The notes beneath the pieces are model-generated. The model was given only the letters and a program-made list of their open reading frames with translations, searched no databases and was not told the origin of the DNA. 11,108 bases of DNA, from NCBI GenBank assembly GCA_003024985.2, contig PXIH01S0004588.1; one strand, 5' to 3'. Shown here piece by piece: positions 1-7,369 of the stretch. Source of the stretch: Euperipatoides rowelli. Its lineage: Eukaryota; Onychophora; Udeonychophora; Euonychophora; Peripatopsidae. Both the position numbers and the translations under genes were made by a program. Every line of letters starts with the position of its first letter. Position 1 is the first letter of the stretch.

Positions 1-48
1 TAAAATATGTTCTAGCCCTGTGTAACATTTTGCCTAAGGCCGGCCCTG
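1..48. mobile_element. End of a hAT-like DNA transposon (partial)
   Basis: Read on the minus strand from position 48, the sequence starts CAGGGCCGGCCTTAGGC, a form typical of hAT-superfamily terminal inverted repeats, which often begin CAGGG and carry a GGCCGGCC core. The GC-rich end stops abruptly at 48 and ordinary AT-rich DNA follows. Positions 49-56 (AATAATCG) would be one copy of the 8-bp target duplication. The other end of the element, and any transposase, lie outside the window, so element length and autonomy are unknown. The superfamily call is an inference from the terminus alone. Confidence 0.5.
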
Positions 49-744
49 AATAATCGGTACGGTAATATTAAAATATAATGATAGGCAGTTCTTTTTTAAA
101 GTGGATAATAGTATTTCTTTGCTTTATCTGTATTGTGACAGAGCTTTTTTTTTTTTGTGGTATTTTATTCTTTTCTGGTATAGTCAGAAATGTTTTTGTT
201 GGCGATGTTTTTACACCAAAATGGTTTTTCCACAATTTTTATTTATAACAATCTATTCATCATAAACTACTAAATGCATAGTTTATTTTTAAAAATATGT
301 AATAAACATTTAATAAATTGAAAAGAAAAAAAAAAAAGATTATTAAAAAATATAAATCATTACCAGTATTTCATTTTAAAATGCCATGCCATTTAATTTT
401 CAACACATTCAATGCAAATTAACTGGTGAAAAAAAAAAAAAAAAAACAATTTAATTATTTAAAATAATTGATTAATGTCTATGTTTTTTAAAACTCAAAG
501 TTTGGCAGTGATTTTAATACAATTTTCTAATTTGGTGTAGGTACTAGGACTAGGGATGAAAACTCATTCCTCTGAATGTTATCAGATATAAATATGAGAC
601 ACATAAAAACTTAGTCAAGAAATTGGTGTACTTTTAAGCTGATTAGACATAATATATAAAACATTTATTTTCGACTGCAACCTTCATGTGACCTAACCAA
701 CTTGATCTACTCTATTTTGCACTGAGAATTATTTACTAAATGAT
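49..744. other. AT-rich non-coding DNA
   Basis: No reading frame or RNA gene is supported here. The stretch holds long homopolymers (T run near 145-156, A runs near 328-338 and 428-446) and otherwise random-looking AT-rich sequence. The TAGGTACTAG patch near 538-550 is a slightly less AT-rich spot with no recognisable feature. Confidence 0.7.
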
Positions 745-840
745 ATACTGCATTATATACAGTATATTGGAGAAATATAATTATATTCCACATTTAAATT
801 TTTTAGTAAATATGTATAGTATACTGTAGATTGACATATA
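745..840 (+). repeat. First copy of an old tandem duplication
   Basis: Starting at ATACTGCA, this segment matches 1194-1300: both contain CAGTATAT(T/C)GGAGAAATAT, then TATATTCCACA, then TTAAATTTTT, then a TACTGTA stretch, with small insertions and substitutions. The shared landmark lies at about 760 and 1226. Subtracting the 316 bp added by the hAT-like insertion gives a period of about 150 bp. The copies have diverged by point changes and indels, so the duplication is not recent. Confidence 0.75.
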
Positions 841-848
841 CATAACTG

Positions 849-1156
849 CAGGGATGCAGAATATGTCCGAACGCCCGAACTAGGTTCGGGGGAAATTAAT
901 GGCCCAAGGGGAAATTTTTTAACACTGATTAAATAAGAATTGAAAAAAAAAAAATTAAAGATTTTAAATAAAAACTTGAGAAAATAATTAATTTAATATT
1001 ATTTAAATATCATTTCTAAACACTGTTAGCCTAATTAAATTTTAATTCTGTAAATCCATTTTCTTTTTTTTTTTTTTTAAAAATCAATCTTTAAAATAAT
1101 CTGAAAAAAAAAATCCTTTTATTTACTTTTAAAATCTTTCATTTATTGCAACTTTG
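849..1156. mobile_element. Non-autonomous hAT-like element (MITE), 308 bp
   Basis: The element starts CAGGGATGCA and ends TGCAACTTTG; the reverse complement of the end is CAAAGTTGCA, giving 7 of 10 matches to the start, with the mismatches inside the CAGGG part. It is flanked by a perfect 8-bp direct repeat CATAACTG at 841-848 and 1157-1164, the target-site length made by hAT transposases. There is no coding capacity: the interior is AT-rich with A runs and T runs, plus one GC-rich hairpin near the left end. It sits inside the TACTGTA-rich duplicated DNA, and removing it with one target copy rejoins a continuous repeat. The superfamily assignment rests on target-site length and the CAGGG start; the decayed right end is the weak point. 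Confidence 0.7.
874..890. repeat. GC-rich hairpin inside the hAT-like element
   Basis: CCCGAAC, loop TAG, GTTCGGG: a perfect 7-bp stem with a 3-nt loop, a strong GC hairpin in very AT-rich DNA. Subterminal hairpins and repeats near the ends of hAT elements are common transposase-binding or structural sites; that role here is inference. Confidence 0.8.
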
Positions 1157-1193
1157 CATAACTGTATATTCTGTACATTATTTATATACCGTA

Positions 1194-1300
1194 AATACTG
1201 CAAACGTTATACATACACAAGTACCAGTATATCGGAGAAATATTATATTCCACACTTAAATTTTTATTTTAATAAAAATGTACCGTATATACTGTACATA
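1194..1300 (+). repeat. Second copy of the old tandem duplication
   Basis: Partner of 745-840. It has the same order of landmarks (ATACTGCA, CAGTATATCGGAGAAATAT, TATATTCCACA, TTAAATTTTTA) but carries short extra stretches, such as an ACACAAGTAC insertion before CAGTATAT. It runs on into TACCGTATATACTGTAC, the start of the next palindromic repeat cluster. Confidence 0.75.
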
Positions 1301-1380
1301 AACTACAGTATATTATACTGTACATATACTGTATATACATTATTTATATACCGTTTACAGAACATGTACTGTATATACTG

Positions 1381-1418
<38 letters not shown>

Positions 1419-1530
1419 AGTATTACAATATATATATATATACACACACACACAAGTATTACAGTATATTACACTGTATATACACACACACCAGGCATTA
1501 GTTTATGCTGTTTATATAGTATATACTATA
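1301..1530. repeat. TACTGTATA palindromic cluster with (AT)n/(AC)n
   Basis: The cluster contains many TACTGTATATAC and TATACTGTAC units, then an (AT) run at about 1380-1405 passing into (AC)n. A 36-bp unit made of AT run, AC run and CAAGTATTACA is present twice (landmark at 1417 and 1453). A 115-codon open frame crosses it, but its protein is only repeated Tyr-Ile and Thr-His from the microsatellites and is not a gene. Confidence 0.9.
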
Positions 1531-1681
1531 AATAAAAAAATAATTTATCTTATAATTATTTATTATTTTGAATTAGATTTGTTTATATCCAGAAACATAA
1601 TATTAAAAATGAGAACAAATATTCTACTTTTTAGAGACATTCTTTTTGGGTAAAAATTCAATTATTAATAATACCTGAAAA

Positions 1682-1747
1682 TAAATACAATTGTTTTTCC
1701 CTTCTAACAGTTTTGCCTGTTTAAGAAGGGAACAACAATTGCATTTA
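1682..1747. repeat. 66-nt imperfect hairpin
   Basis: The left arm CAATTGTTTTTCCCTTCT-AACAG (1688-1710) pairs with 1717-1741, whose reverse complement differs by one mismatch and a 2-nt bulge. The loop is about 6 nt (TTTTGC). Outside the core, TAAAT on the left pairs with ATTTA on the right, extending the stem to about 66 nt in total. The size and the small bulges resemble an animal precursor microRNA, but a miniature inverted-repeat relic is equally possible. Nothing in the sequence shows transcription. Confidence 0.75.
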
Positions 1748-1790
1748 ATTAGATTTTTTTTATTTATTTACTGATAGTAACTAATTAAAG

Positions 1791-1824
1791 AGAAAGTTTG
1801 AAATTCTAAATTTCTAAACTTTCT
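1791..1824. repeat. Short stem-loop
   Basis: AGAAAGTTT-G-AAATT, loop CTA, then AATTT-CT-AAACTTTCT: a 9-bp and a 5-bp stem separated by a small internal loop. It lies about 45 bp after the larger hairpin. The stem is A/T-rich, so chance is plausible. Confidence 0.6.
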
Positions 1825-2727
1825 TAGAAATTGTTTTTTTTTTAGATTGTTTTTAATAATAACTGGACAAACTGTAAAATTTATTTAAGTATTTATTTTA
1901 AATATTTGTGCAAATTATTTTATTTCTTGTTCAAACAACTTCAAAGAAATGAGGCATATTTTTATTTTCAGTTTGATAACTGGCTGGGAAAAAAATGCTT
2001 GAAATATATAATAAAAGAATAAAATTTACCTTAATAGGATGGTGAATGTTAGGTTTTTTTTTTAAAAAAAATTTTTTAAAATTAAATTCTTTGAAGTTAC
2101 TTTAATAGCTGTGATAATGTGAGCGGTATGAGTTAGGGGGAGGTTTGTTTATAGCTTTTAAAAATCAAAATTCTAACAATTGGTTTAATTTTTCTTAGGT
2201 GTATATTAATATAAATATCTGTATTTTATAGTTGTACNGCATTTAATATTAAATTTATTTTTTTAATTTATTCAAAAACACACTATATATATCTTGAATT
2301 CTCATTGTTATGAATCAATCCCCCCTCACCTCCCATTTTATTAAATCCATTATCCATTTAAAAACCTGGTTTAGAACATAAGTTTGAAAAGAAAAAAAAG
2401 AATAATTAGGCCTACTCATTTTTTTTGTAAGATTTGTATGTGTAGAATCTCGGCTGATTGAGCCATGTTCTGAAAAGTAACTTTAAAATTTAAAAATTTA
2501 ATGTTTCTCTGTAATTGGATATTTTGACTAAAAGATGTTAATGCTTGTTAATGGAAATTTCTGAAGCTCATAATGAATACATGTCTAAAATCGAGCACAT
2601 GACAATCTGGTGTATAGCTTTTAAAAATTATATTTATTTCAACTTTGAAAATAAAAACTAACAAATTAAAGTGCAAATGGTTTATACTGCAACTGGAACC
2701 AATTAAGCAAACAGTATAGTAATGGGG

Positions 2728-2853
2728 AAGTTACTAAAAAAAAAGGTAATTGAGTAAAAATAAAGTTACTTCCTTATAAAAGCAATTGAATACTAAGTTA
2801 TTATAGAAAAGTAATTATTAAGTTACTAAGTATACAACGTTAAAAGTTACTTT
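2728..2853. repeat. Degenerate GTTACT / AGTAA(C/T) repeat
   Basis: AAGTTACT and related words recur irregularly (near 2728, 2773, 2796, 2820 and 2844), mixed with GTAATT in the reverse sense. Single copies lie near 2094 and 2476. It reads as a decayed simple-sequence or minisatellite tract. Confidence 0.6.
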
Positions 2854-3189
2854 GCATTTAAAAATTGTCACCTTTTTAATATTGGTATTAATATTCAAAA
2901 TTTTGACAGTGTCAGCTCTTCACACTTTTTTCCCTGGGAGAAAAAAAAATAGATCTTCAAAAATATATCGGAACATATCATATGAGCAATAACCCTGCTG
3001 TCTCTCTCATCATTGAACTGCTGGAAGAGCAAGTTCTACATTATAATTCATCATGGTACCTATTGTAGGTAACAATAGAAAATACTTAGCAATACTTTTA
3101 TTGAATTATTTCTGAAAAAAAATAACAGCTTAAAACAATTGAATCTAATAAATGAATTCAGGAAGCATAGATGAGCCTTATTTAGTTAA
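2854..3189. other. Non-coding DNA, one small open frame
   Basis: Mostly AT-rich. A 28-codon frame (2982-3068, plus strand) starts MSNNPAVSLIIELLEEQVL and lies in a slightly more GC-rich patch, followed at once by GTAACA, which could be a splice donor. It has no recognisable domain, and its length is within chance expectation, so it is not called a gene. Confidence 0.5.
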
Positions 3190-3310
3190 AATTATTATCG
3201 GAGACGACATAACATCCTAATTATCGCATCACTATATTAGTGGTCGCCATCTTTATTAGTGTGTGACTACTTCGCGCTTTCCTCTACCACTTTCTGTTGT
3301 GGCGGAGGAG
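3190..3310 (-). promoter_or_regulatory. CpG-bearing patch with AAGATGGCG start-like site (candidate)
   Basis: In about 120 bp there are seven CpG dinucleotides, while the surrounding DNA is almost free of them. On the minus strand it reads CTCCTCCGCCAC, then GAGGAAAGCGCGAAG, then AAAGATGGCGACC. AAGATGGCG is both a familiar context for animal start codons and the core of YY1-bound, TATA-less promoters. The ATG at 3250-3248 opens only a 9-codon frame ending at 3221, so it would need a splice donor (GTGATG just after ATA is weak) or be a leader peptide. CACTA(TAT)TAGTG at 3230-3242 is a small dyad. A decayed element end is an alternative. Confidence 0.25.
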
Positions 3311-4289
3311 AATTGGTCATATGATAAGGGGCAAAGAGTTTAAGTCCCAAGGGAATCTGCAAAGTTTGAAAAAAAATGTACCCTATAATTAAATTGAAAT
3401 AACTTTATATTGCAATGAAAGCACAAGTAAAAATAAAATAGTTTACTACTCGTCATAATTTTTATATAACTCTTGATAACTATGGATTTAATCGTTTAAA
3501 AATAGCTGGAAAGTTTATTGAATGCTGAGTAAAATAAAAGTAAATTGTTCAATATGTCCTTTAACATTTATTACACAGTTCTACAAAACTTGAAATTGCT
3601 TAGAAAAATGGATTTAAGTGTAGATGTGGTCCAGATTTGGATAATCTAGCATTTATATTATTCTATTCCCATTCATTGTCTTAAGTTTCACTTATATTCT
3701 TGTATTTCTGTTTCTAGAATTTTGATATAAAGAAGCTGCCCAATACATAGAAAAAAATATTTTGGCATAGGTAGGAGTCTAGGACCGAATTGGAAAAACC
3801 TCTAATCCCTTTTGAGCTGTGTGTTTGATTATAACTTTGTGTTGAAAGCCAAGTTGATAACTGTAGTTGAAGTTACCCAACTATAAAAAAAAAAAAACCA
3901 AATTAGTAATTTCAGGATGATTAACATATTGATTGAAGATTTAGTTGAAATATAATATGTCCTCTTTGTACTGGATTTATTTATAGCATCTGGATAGAAA
4001 ACTCAGCTGCCTCCTTTAATCCTTAAAAGCCATACATGGTTGGACTAGAGAAAATAAGTAAAAATTATCAAAAATGATCAAGCAAGGTTTATTAGACTCG
4101 TTAATTTGGATTAGGGTTTGGGCATAGTTATTAGAGATAATTTAAATAGGATTCTGTATTGGGTTGAAGGCTAAAACTGTAAATAAAAAAAACTAAAGCA
4201 GCTAATTGAGTCGTGTTCCAAGCAGTCGCATCAATTGGTTGTTTCTTAAGTAAATCGAGCTGCAAAGTTTGCTTTAGCAACCACTAATA
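3311..4289. other. AT-rich non-coding DNA
   Basis: No gene, RNA or clear repeat seen. It includes an A12 run at about 3885. TGTGTGTTTGATTATA near 3820 loosely resembles TGTGTGTTTTGATTCTA near 4468, too short and diverged to call a repeat family. Confidence 0.65.
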
Positions 4290-4318
4290 TTTGAGGGGTT
4301 TAGAATCAAAACTCAATC
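4290..4318 (+). repeat. Left member of a 29-bp inverted pair
   Basis: TTTGAGGGGTTTAGAATC followed by AAAACTCAATC. It matches the reverse complement of 4804-4832 at 25 of 29 positions. The two lie 485 bp apart and face each other, so they could be terminal repeats of an element or two oppositely oriented copies of one dispersed repeat. No target-site duplication was found next to either. Confidence 0.7.
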
Positions 4319-4803
4319 CAAATTAACCAAAATCGAGTTAGCAGTGGTTTCTTATTTTTTGTGGAGAAGCCATATTTAATATTGGTTAGGTTAAAATTAA
4401 TTAAATCCAATTGAAAAATACATTCATAGTTGGAGGTTATAGTCCAAACTCTCAATATCCATTGGATTGTGTGTTTTGATTCTATGGAATTTTCCACCAA
4501 TCGGAAACCACCTTTCTACATGTTATATTATGCTGTTTTATGTTATGATCTGAAAAAAAAAAAAAAAATGTTAGTATCAAAACTAACAATCCACTGGTTA
4601 ATTCTAATTACTGTTAAAATTCATTAGATCCAAATTTTAAAAGCTAATATATTTAAAACTACTTGTAAATTTAATTTTTTTACTGTCTATAAGGGTTTAA
4701 TGTTTGTGGCTATTATACATAGTGGCAAATTCTCACCACAATTAAAACACGAAAGGCATATGCCACATAGGTTTTTGGCTGATTTCCAAAATTCAAAGTT
4801 TTT
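4319..4803. other. DNA between the inverted pair, no gene
   Basis: It contains two overlapping opposite-strand open frames of about 65 codons (around 4306-4500 and 4430-4627) with no domain and A-run-derived lysines; both look like chance. A perfect 10-bp palindrome GGCATATGCC lies at 4755-4764 in a less AT-rich patch (about 4725-4775). If the flanking arms are terminal repeats, this would be the interior of a non-autonomous element of about 540 bp. Confidence 0.5.
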
Positions 4804-4832
4804 GATTGAGTTTTGATTTTAGACCCCTCATT
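4804..4832 (-). repeat. Right member of the 29-bp inverted pair
   Basis: GATTGAGTTTTGATTTTAG followed by ACCCCTCATT, the inverted partner of 4290-4318 (25 of 29 matches). The sequence outside this arm does not clearly match the sequence outside the left arm, which sets the boundary of the similarity. Confidence 0.7.
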
Positions 4833-5079
4833 TATGTACCTTCACCACAACTGGAAATTTTTCAATTTTCTTTTAACCCAGTAATATATGAGGAAACGTT
4901 TATTCAGGTTATCATTAAAAAGAAATCCAATCAGAATTCATTAGCCAGTAGAAAGTAGGATAAGCAGATGTTTACATTTCTATTCAGTGTTTCTTTCAGG
5001 TAATTTTCTCGGGGGCATTTCACAAGTTTTTCAAGGTGTATGTATTTACAGATTTTTTTTATTAGCTTTTTTTTTTGGG
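4833..5079. other. Non-coding DNA before the T-tract repeat
   Basis: AT-rich sequence without a supported feature. T runs increase from about 5050 and lead into the tandem repeat. Confidence 0.6.
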
Positions 5080-5168
5080 TTGCCTTTCTGTCTGACTTGA
5101 TAAGCTTTTTTTTTGATTGACTGTTTTGTTGCCGTTCTGTCTGATTTGATAAGCTTTTTTTTTTTTAC
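5080..5168 (+). repeat. 49-bp tandem repeat ending in T-tracts
   Basis: The unit TTGCC(T/G)TTCTGTCTGA(C/T)TTGATAAGC plus a T run occurs at 5080 and again at 5129 (period 49, second copy truncated). TTAGC plus a T run just upstream (5063-5076) looks like the tail of a further partial copy. Confidence 0.8.
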
Positions 5169-5181
5169 TTTCTATTTCATT

Positions 5182-5298
5182 TTAGAAAATTTTTATTTTT
5201 TCCCAATTTCCTGTGGGGGTGGGGTTAGTTTGTTCCAGAAGGGCTTTGTGCCCCGGAGGTGTGCCTGAAAGAAACAATCTGGTTAGGGAACTCATCAT
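5182..5298 (-). other. 38-codon open frame over a 3' splice-site signal (candidate exon)
   Basis: The frame runs from ATGATG at 5298 to TAA at 5182 and includes SGTPPGHKALLEQTNPTPTG. It sits in the most GC-rich patch of the centre of the window. Across the same DNA there is a textbook acceptor on the minus strand: branch-like CCCTAAC (5282-5288), then TTGTTTCTTTCAG, with AG|G at 5265/5264. The frame crosses this acceptor, so either the frame or the splice site could be real, but not both unless splicing is alternative. An AATAAA-like AAAAATAAAAAT lies near the end of the frame. No domain is recognised; a fragment of a dispersed element is equally likely. Confidence 0.25.
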
Positions 5299-5447
5299 TT
5301 TGAAATTAGGCTAAAGTGCTTATTGCACGGTCCTTTTGAATTACCTTTGTTAATAATGTCAGATGTTTACTTGACAACCACTAAAAAAAAGTACATGTTT
5401 GGACTTCAGTGAATATTTAATTTATTTAGACAAATAGTGATGGGTCA

Positions 5448-5958
5448 GTCATTCGCTTTTAGTAAATTAGTTCACAATCTCACTCACCAAAGTGAGTCGT
5501 TTACGATTTGTTCATAATTAGTCATTCACCAAATTGAGACATTTATAATGATTTGTTCTTAGTCATTCACCAAAGTGGCTCGTTTGTAACGATTCATTCA
5601 TAATTAGTCATTCACCAAATTGAGACATTTATAATGATTTGTTCTTAGTCATTCACCAAAGTGGCTCGTTTGTAACGATTCATTCATAATTAGTCATTCA
5701 CCAAAGTGAGTTGCTTATAATGATTAGTTCATAATTAGTCATTCAACACAGTGAATCATTTATAATGATTCGTTCTTAGTCATTCACCATAGTAGGTTGT
5801 TTATAATGATTCATTCATAGTCATTCACCAAAGTGCGTCATTTTTGATCCATTCTTAGTCATTCACCAAATTGGGTTGTTTATGATGATTCGTTCATAAT
5901 TAGCCATTCACCAAAGTGAATAGTTTATAATAATTTGTTCATAATTAGTCATTCACCA
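5448..5958 (+). repeat. Minisatellite of 41/45-bp units
   Basis: About a dozen units begin GTCATTCACCAAA-T/G-TGAG, continue with TTTATAATGATTCGTTC and end either CTTA (41 bp) or ATAATTA (45 bp). Unit starts fall at 5448, about 5481, 5521, 5562, 5607, 5648, 5693, 5738, 5779, 5820, 5858, 5903 and 5948. Two consecutive 86-bp dimers (5521-5606 and 5607-5692) are identical, a recent higher-order duplication. In the best unit GAATCATT-TAT-AATGATTC (5753-5771) forms a perfect 8-bp hairpin, and the other units keep parts of it. The first two units are degenerate. Confidence 0.95.
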
Positions 5959-5978
5959 TCAAGGTTCGGGCTATTTTT

Positions 5979-6170
5979 GTGATAAAATTTAAAACTCGTA
6001 AATTGATGTCAAATTCTAATTCATTTAATGAAAACCTCGAATGGTCCACTCTTTTCTTGGGAGTGGAGAATGAGCGCTCTCAATTGCAAGTCATTCATAT
6101 TGATCAAATTATTTATGAAGACCCATCACTAATGGCAAACAATTTACTTAGGAATGGAGATAAATTTTAA
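5979..6170 (+). CDS. Unrecognised 63-codon open frame (possible mobile-element or exon fragment)
   Basis: The frame is open from the last TAG of the minisatellite (about 5945) to TAA at 6168-6170; the first ATG is at 5979. The protein is not low-complexity: a basic start with KVRAIFVIKFKTRKL (partly before the ATG), then a mixed segment with WSTLFLGVENERSQLQV and an acidic-to-polar end around EDPSLMANNLLRNG. The basic start loosely recalls RNA-binding proteins of non-LTR retrotransposons, but no motif is decisive. There is no signal peptide, membrane segment or clear splice signal. The minisatellite abuts it directly. It could be a fragment of a retroelement, an exon or a chance frame. Its residue mix is better than that of the other open frames of the window apart from the copia relic. 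Confidence 0.25.
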   Translation: MIKFKTRKLMSNSNSFNENLEWSTLFLGVENERSQLQVIHIDQIIYEDPSLMANNLLRNGDKF

Positions 6171-6894
6171 TCCAGTTTAAACGGGACTTACTGTATGTAT
6201 TAACATTATAAAAAAAAAAATTATTTACATTTTTTTTTAATCAACGTATTTTCTAGTTGCACTTAATTTCTGGGACTGCTTTGACCCGACTTGGATATGG
6301 TTCTGTTTGAATCATCGAGAAAACTGTTTACTTATTTAATAGAATGTCTATTGTATCTTAGAAAAAGAAGTCACAATATTTTTTATAAATCTTTTATTAA
6401 TTCAGAAATAGGATTTCGTAGATTAAATGTTATAGAAGGCCTAGTTCTAAATAAAGAATAGAGAGCTTCCATTTTATTGCAATAAGTTTGGCTGGCATTT
6501 TGCTGTCAAGCTTGTCTTTTACTACATGAGTTCTGCTACTACCTCAAAAATTAGTTCCTATAAAGACATTATGAAATCAGGGTAGGCTTATTTTTAGTTT
6601 TGAAAATCTGTTGGAAATAAAAATTGAGAGCTTATAGAAATGAGAATAGTTAACAAAAAAAAAAAAATGCTTCTGTGATAAGCCAACAATTTACACCAAT
6701 CCTAATTTTTGGAAAGAGTGGCATTTGACTGCTCATTAATTTATTTTCTGAAGTGTTAGCAGTGTGTTGACTAATCAAGTTTTAATGAAAGAGGTTTTTT
6801 TTTAAGTTTTATTTATTTCATTTTTATCATTATTACTTGACAAAGACTGCATGTCAAAAATCTCAAATTTAGAATAAGTTCTACTAGTAATTTG
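6171..6894. other. AT-rich non-coding DNA
   Basis: No gene or repeat supported. It has A runs at about 6212 and 6654 and T runs at about 6231 and 6796. The patch 6260-6330 is slightly richer in GC (CTGGGACTGCTTTGACCCG) but has no feature I can name. Confidence 0.65.
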
Positions 6895-7230
6895 GTAGTA
6901 TTATACTGTAGTGCCATTTTATCTTTATTCATGACTATATATTCTGTATACTGTATATATTAATTATACTGTATGGAAGCACATTATACACTAGATACAG
7001 CATAATATAAAGTATATACTGTACAACAAATTCAATAATAGAGTATATACAATATTCTGTACATGCAGTATATACTGTGTTCAATAGACAAATATTCAGT
7101 ACATATTAATACAGTAGTACCGTACATATAACATTACATTGTATGTTGTACAGTATATACTATATAACTTGTACAGAACAAAGTACTGTATATACATATA
7201 CAGTACTTAAAATTATTTAGAAATATATAA
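6895..7230. repeat. TACTGTATA palindromic cluster (large)
   Basis: Around twenty partly overlapping words of the TACTGTA / TACAGTA / GTACAGTATATAC type lie in both orientations, with variants such as TACCGTAC. Because TACTGTATATACAGTA is its own reverse complement, many segments can fold on themselves. It includes a 28-bp perfect inverted repeat at 7181-7208. Confidence 0.85.
7181..7208. repeat. 28-bp near-perfect palindrome
   Basis: The arms AAGTACTGTATAT (7181-7193) and its exact reverse complement (7196-7208) flank a 2-base centre AC. It could extrude as a cruciform or fold as a hairpin with almost no loop. It is the best single example of the TACTGTATA family in the window. Confidence 0.9.
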
Positions 7231-7369
7231 AAAATATTAGAATTTTAGAATTGTTTATATAGTATAGTTTTGTCGCATAAAGTGTTTTTTTTAAATAATT
7301 TATTGTCGCAAGGTGATTAGGTGCTGACAATTTAATACTTAGTAAGGTGGTGTGATGACAATCTTTTAA
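7231..7369. other. Spacer between palindromic clusters
   Basis: Non-coding spacer with GTCGC at 7271 and again at 7304 and no longer repeat. Nothing further seen. Confidence 0.5.

Larger units (their letters stand above)
1531..2727. other. AT-rich non-coding DNA with hairpins
   Basis: No supported gene. It contains two clear hairpins (listed separately), a T10/A8/T6 self-complementary stretch near 2054-2080, and two pyrimidine/purine-skewed patches: GGGGGAGG near 2136 and CCCCCCTCACCTCCC near 2320. Position 2238 is an unresolved base. Confidence 0.7.

Noticed and set aside
1154-1501. 115-codon plus-strand open frame
   Set aside because: It is a product of (AT)n/(AC)n and TACTGTATA repeats, giving only Tyr-Ile and Thr-His strings; repeat DNA without stops in one frame.
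2982-3068. 28-codon plus-strand frame followed by a GTAACA donor-like site
   Set aside because: Too short, no motif, no convincing start context; kept only as a note.
4306-4627. Overlapping opposite-strand frames of 64 and 65 codons
   Set aside because: No domain; composition follows the AT-rich DNA; part of one is an A-run lysine tract.
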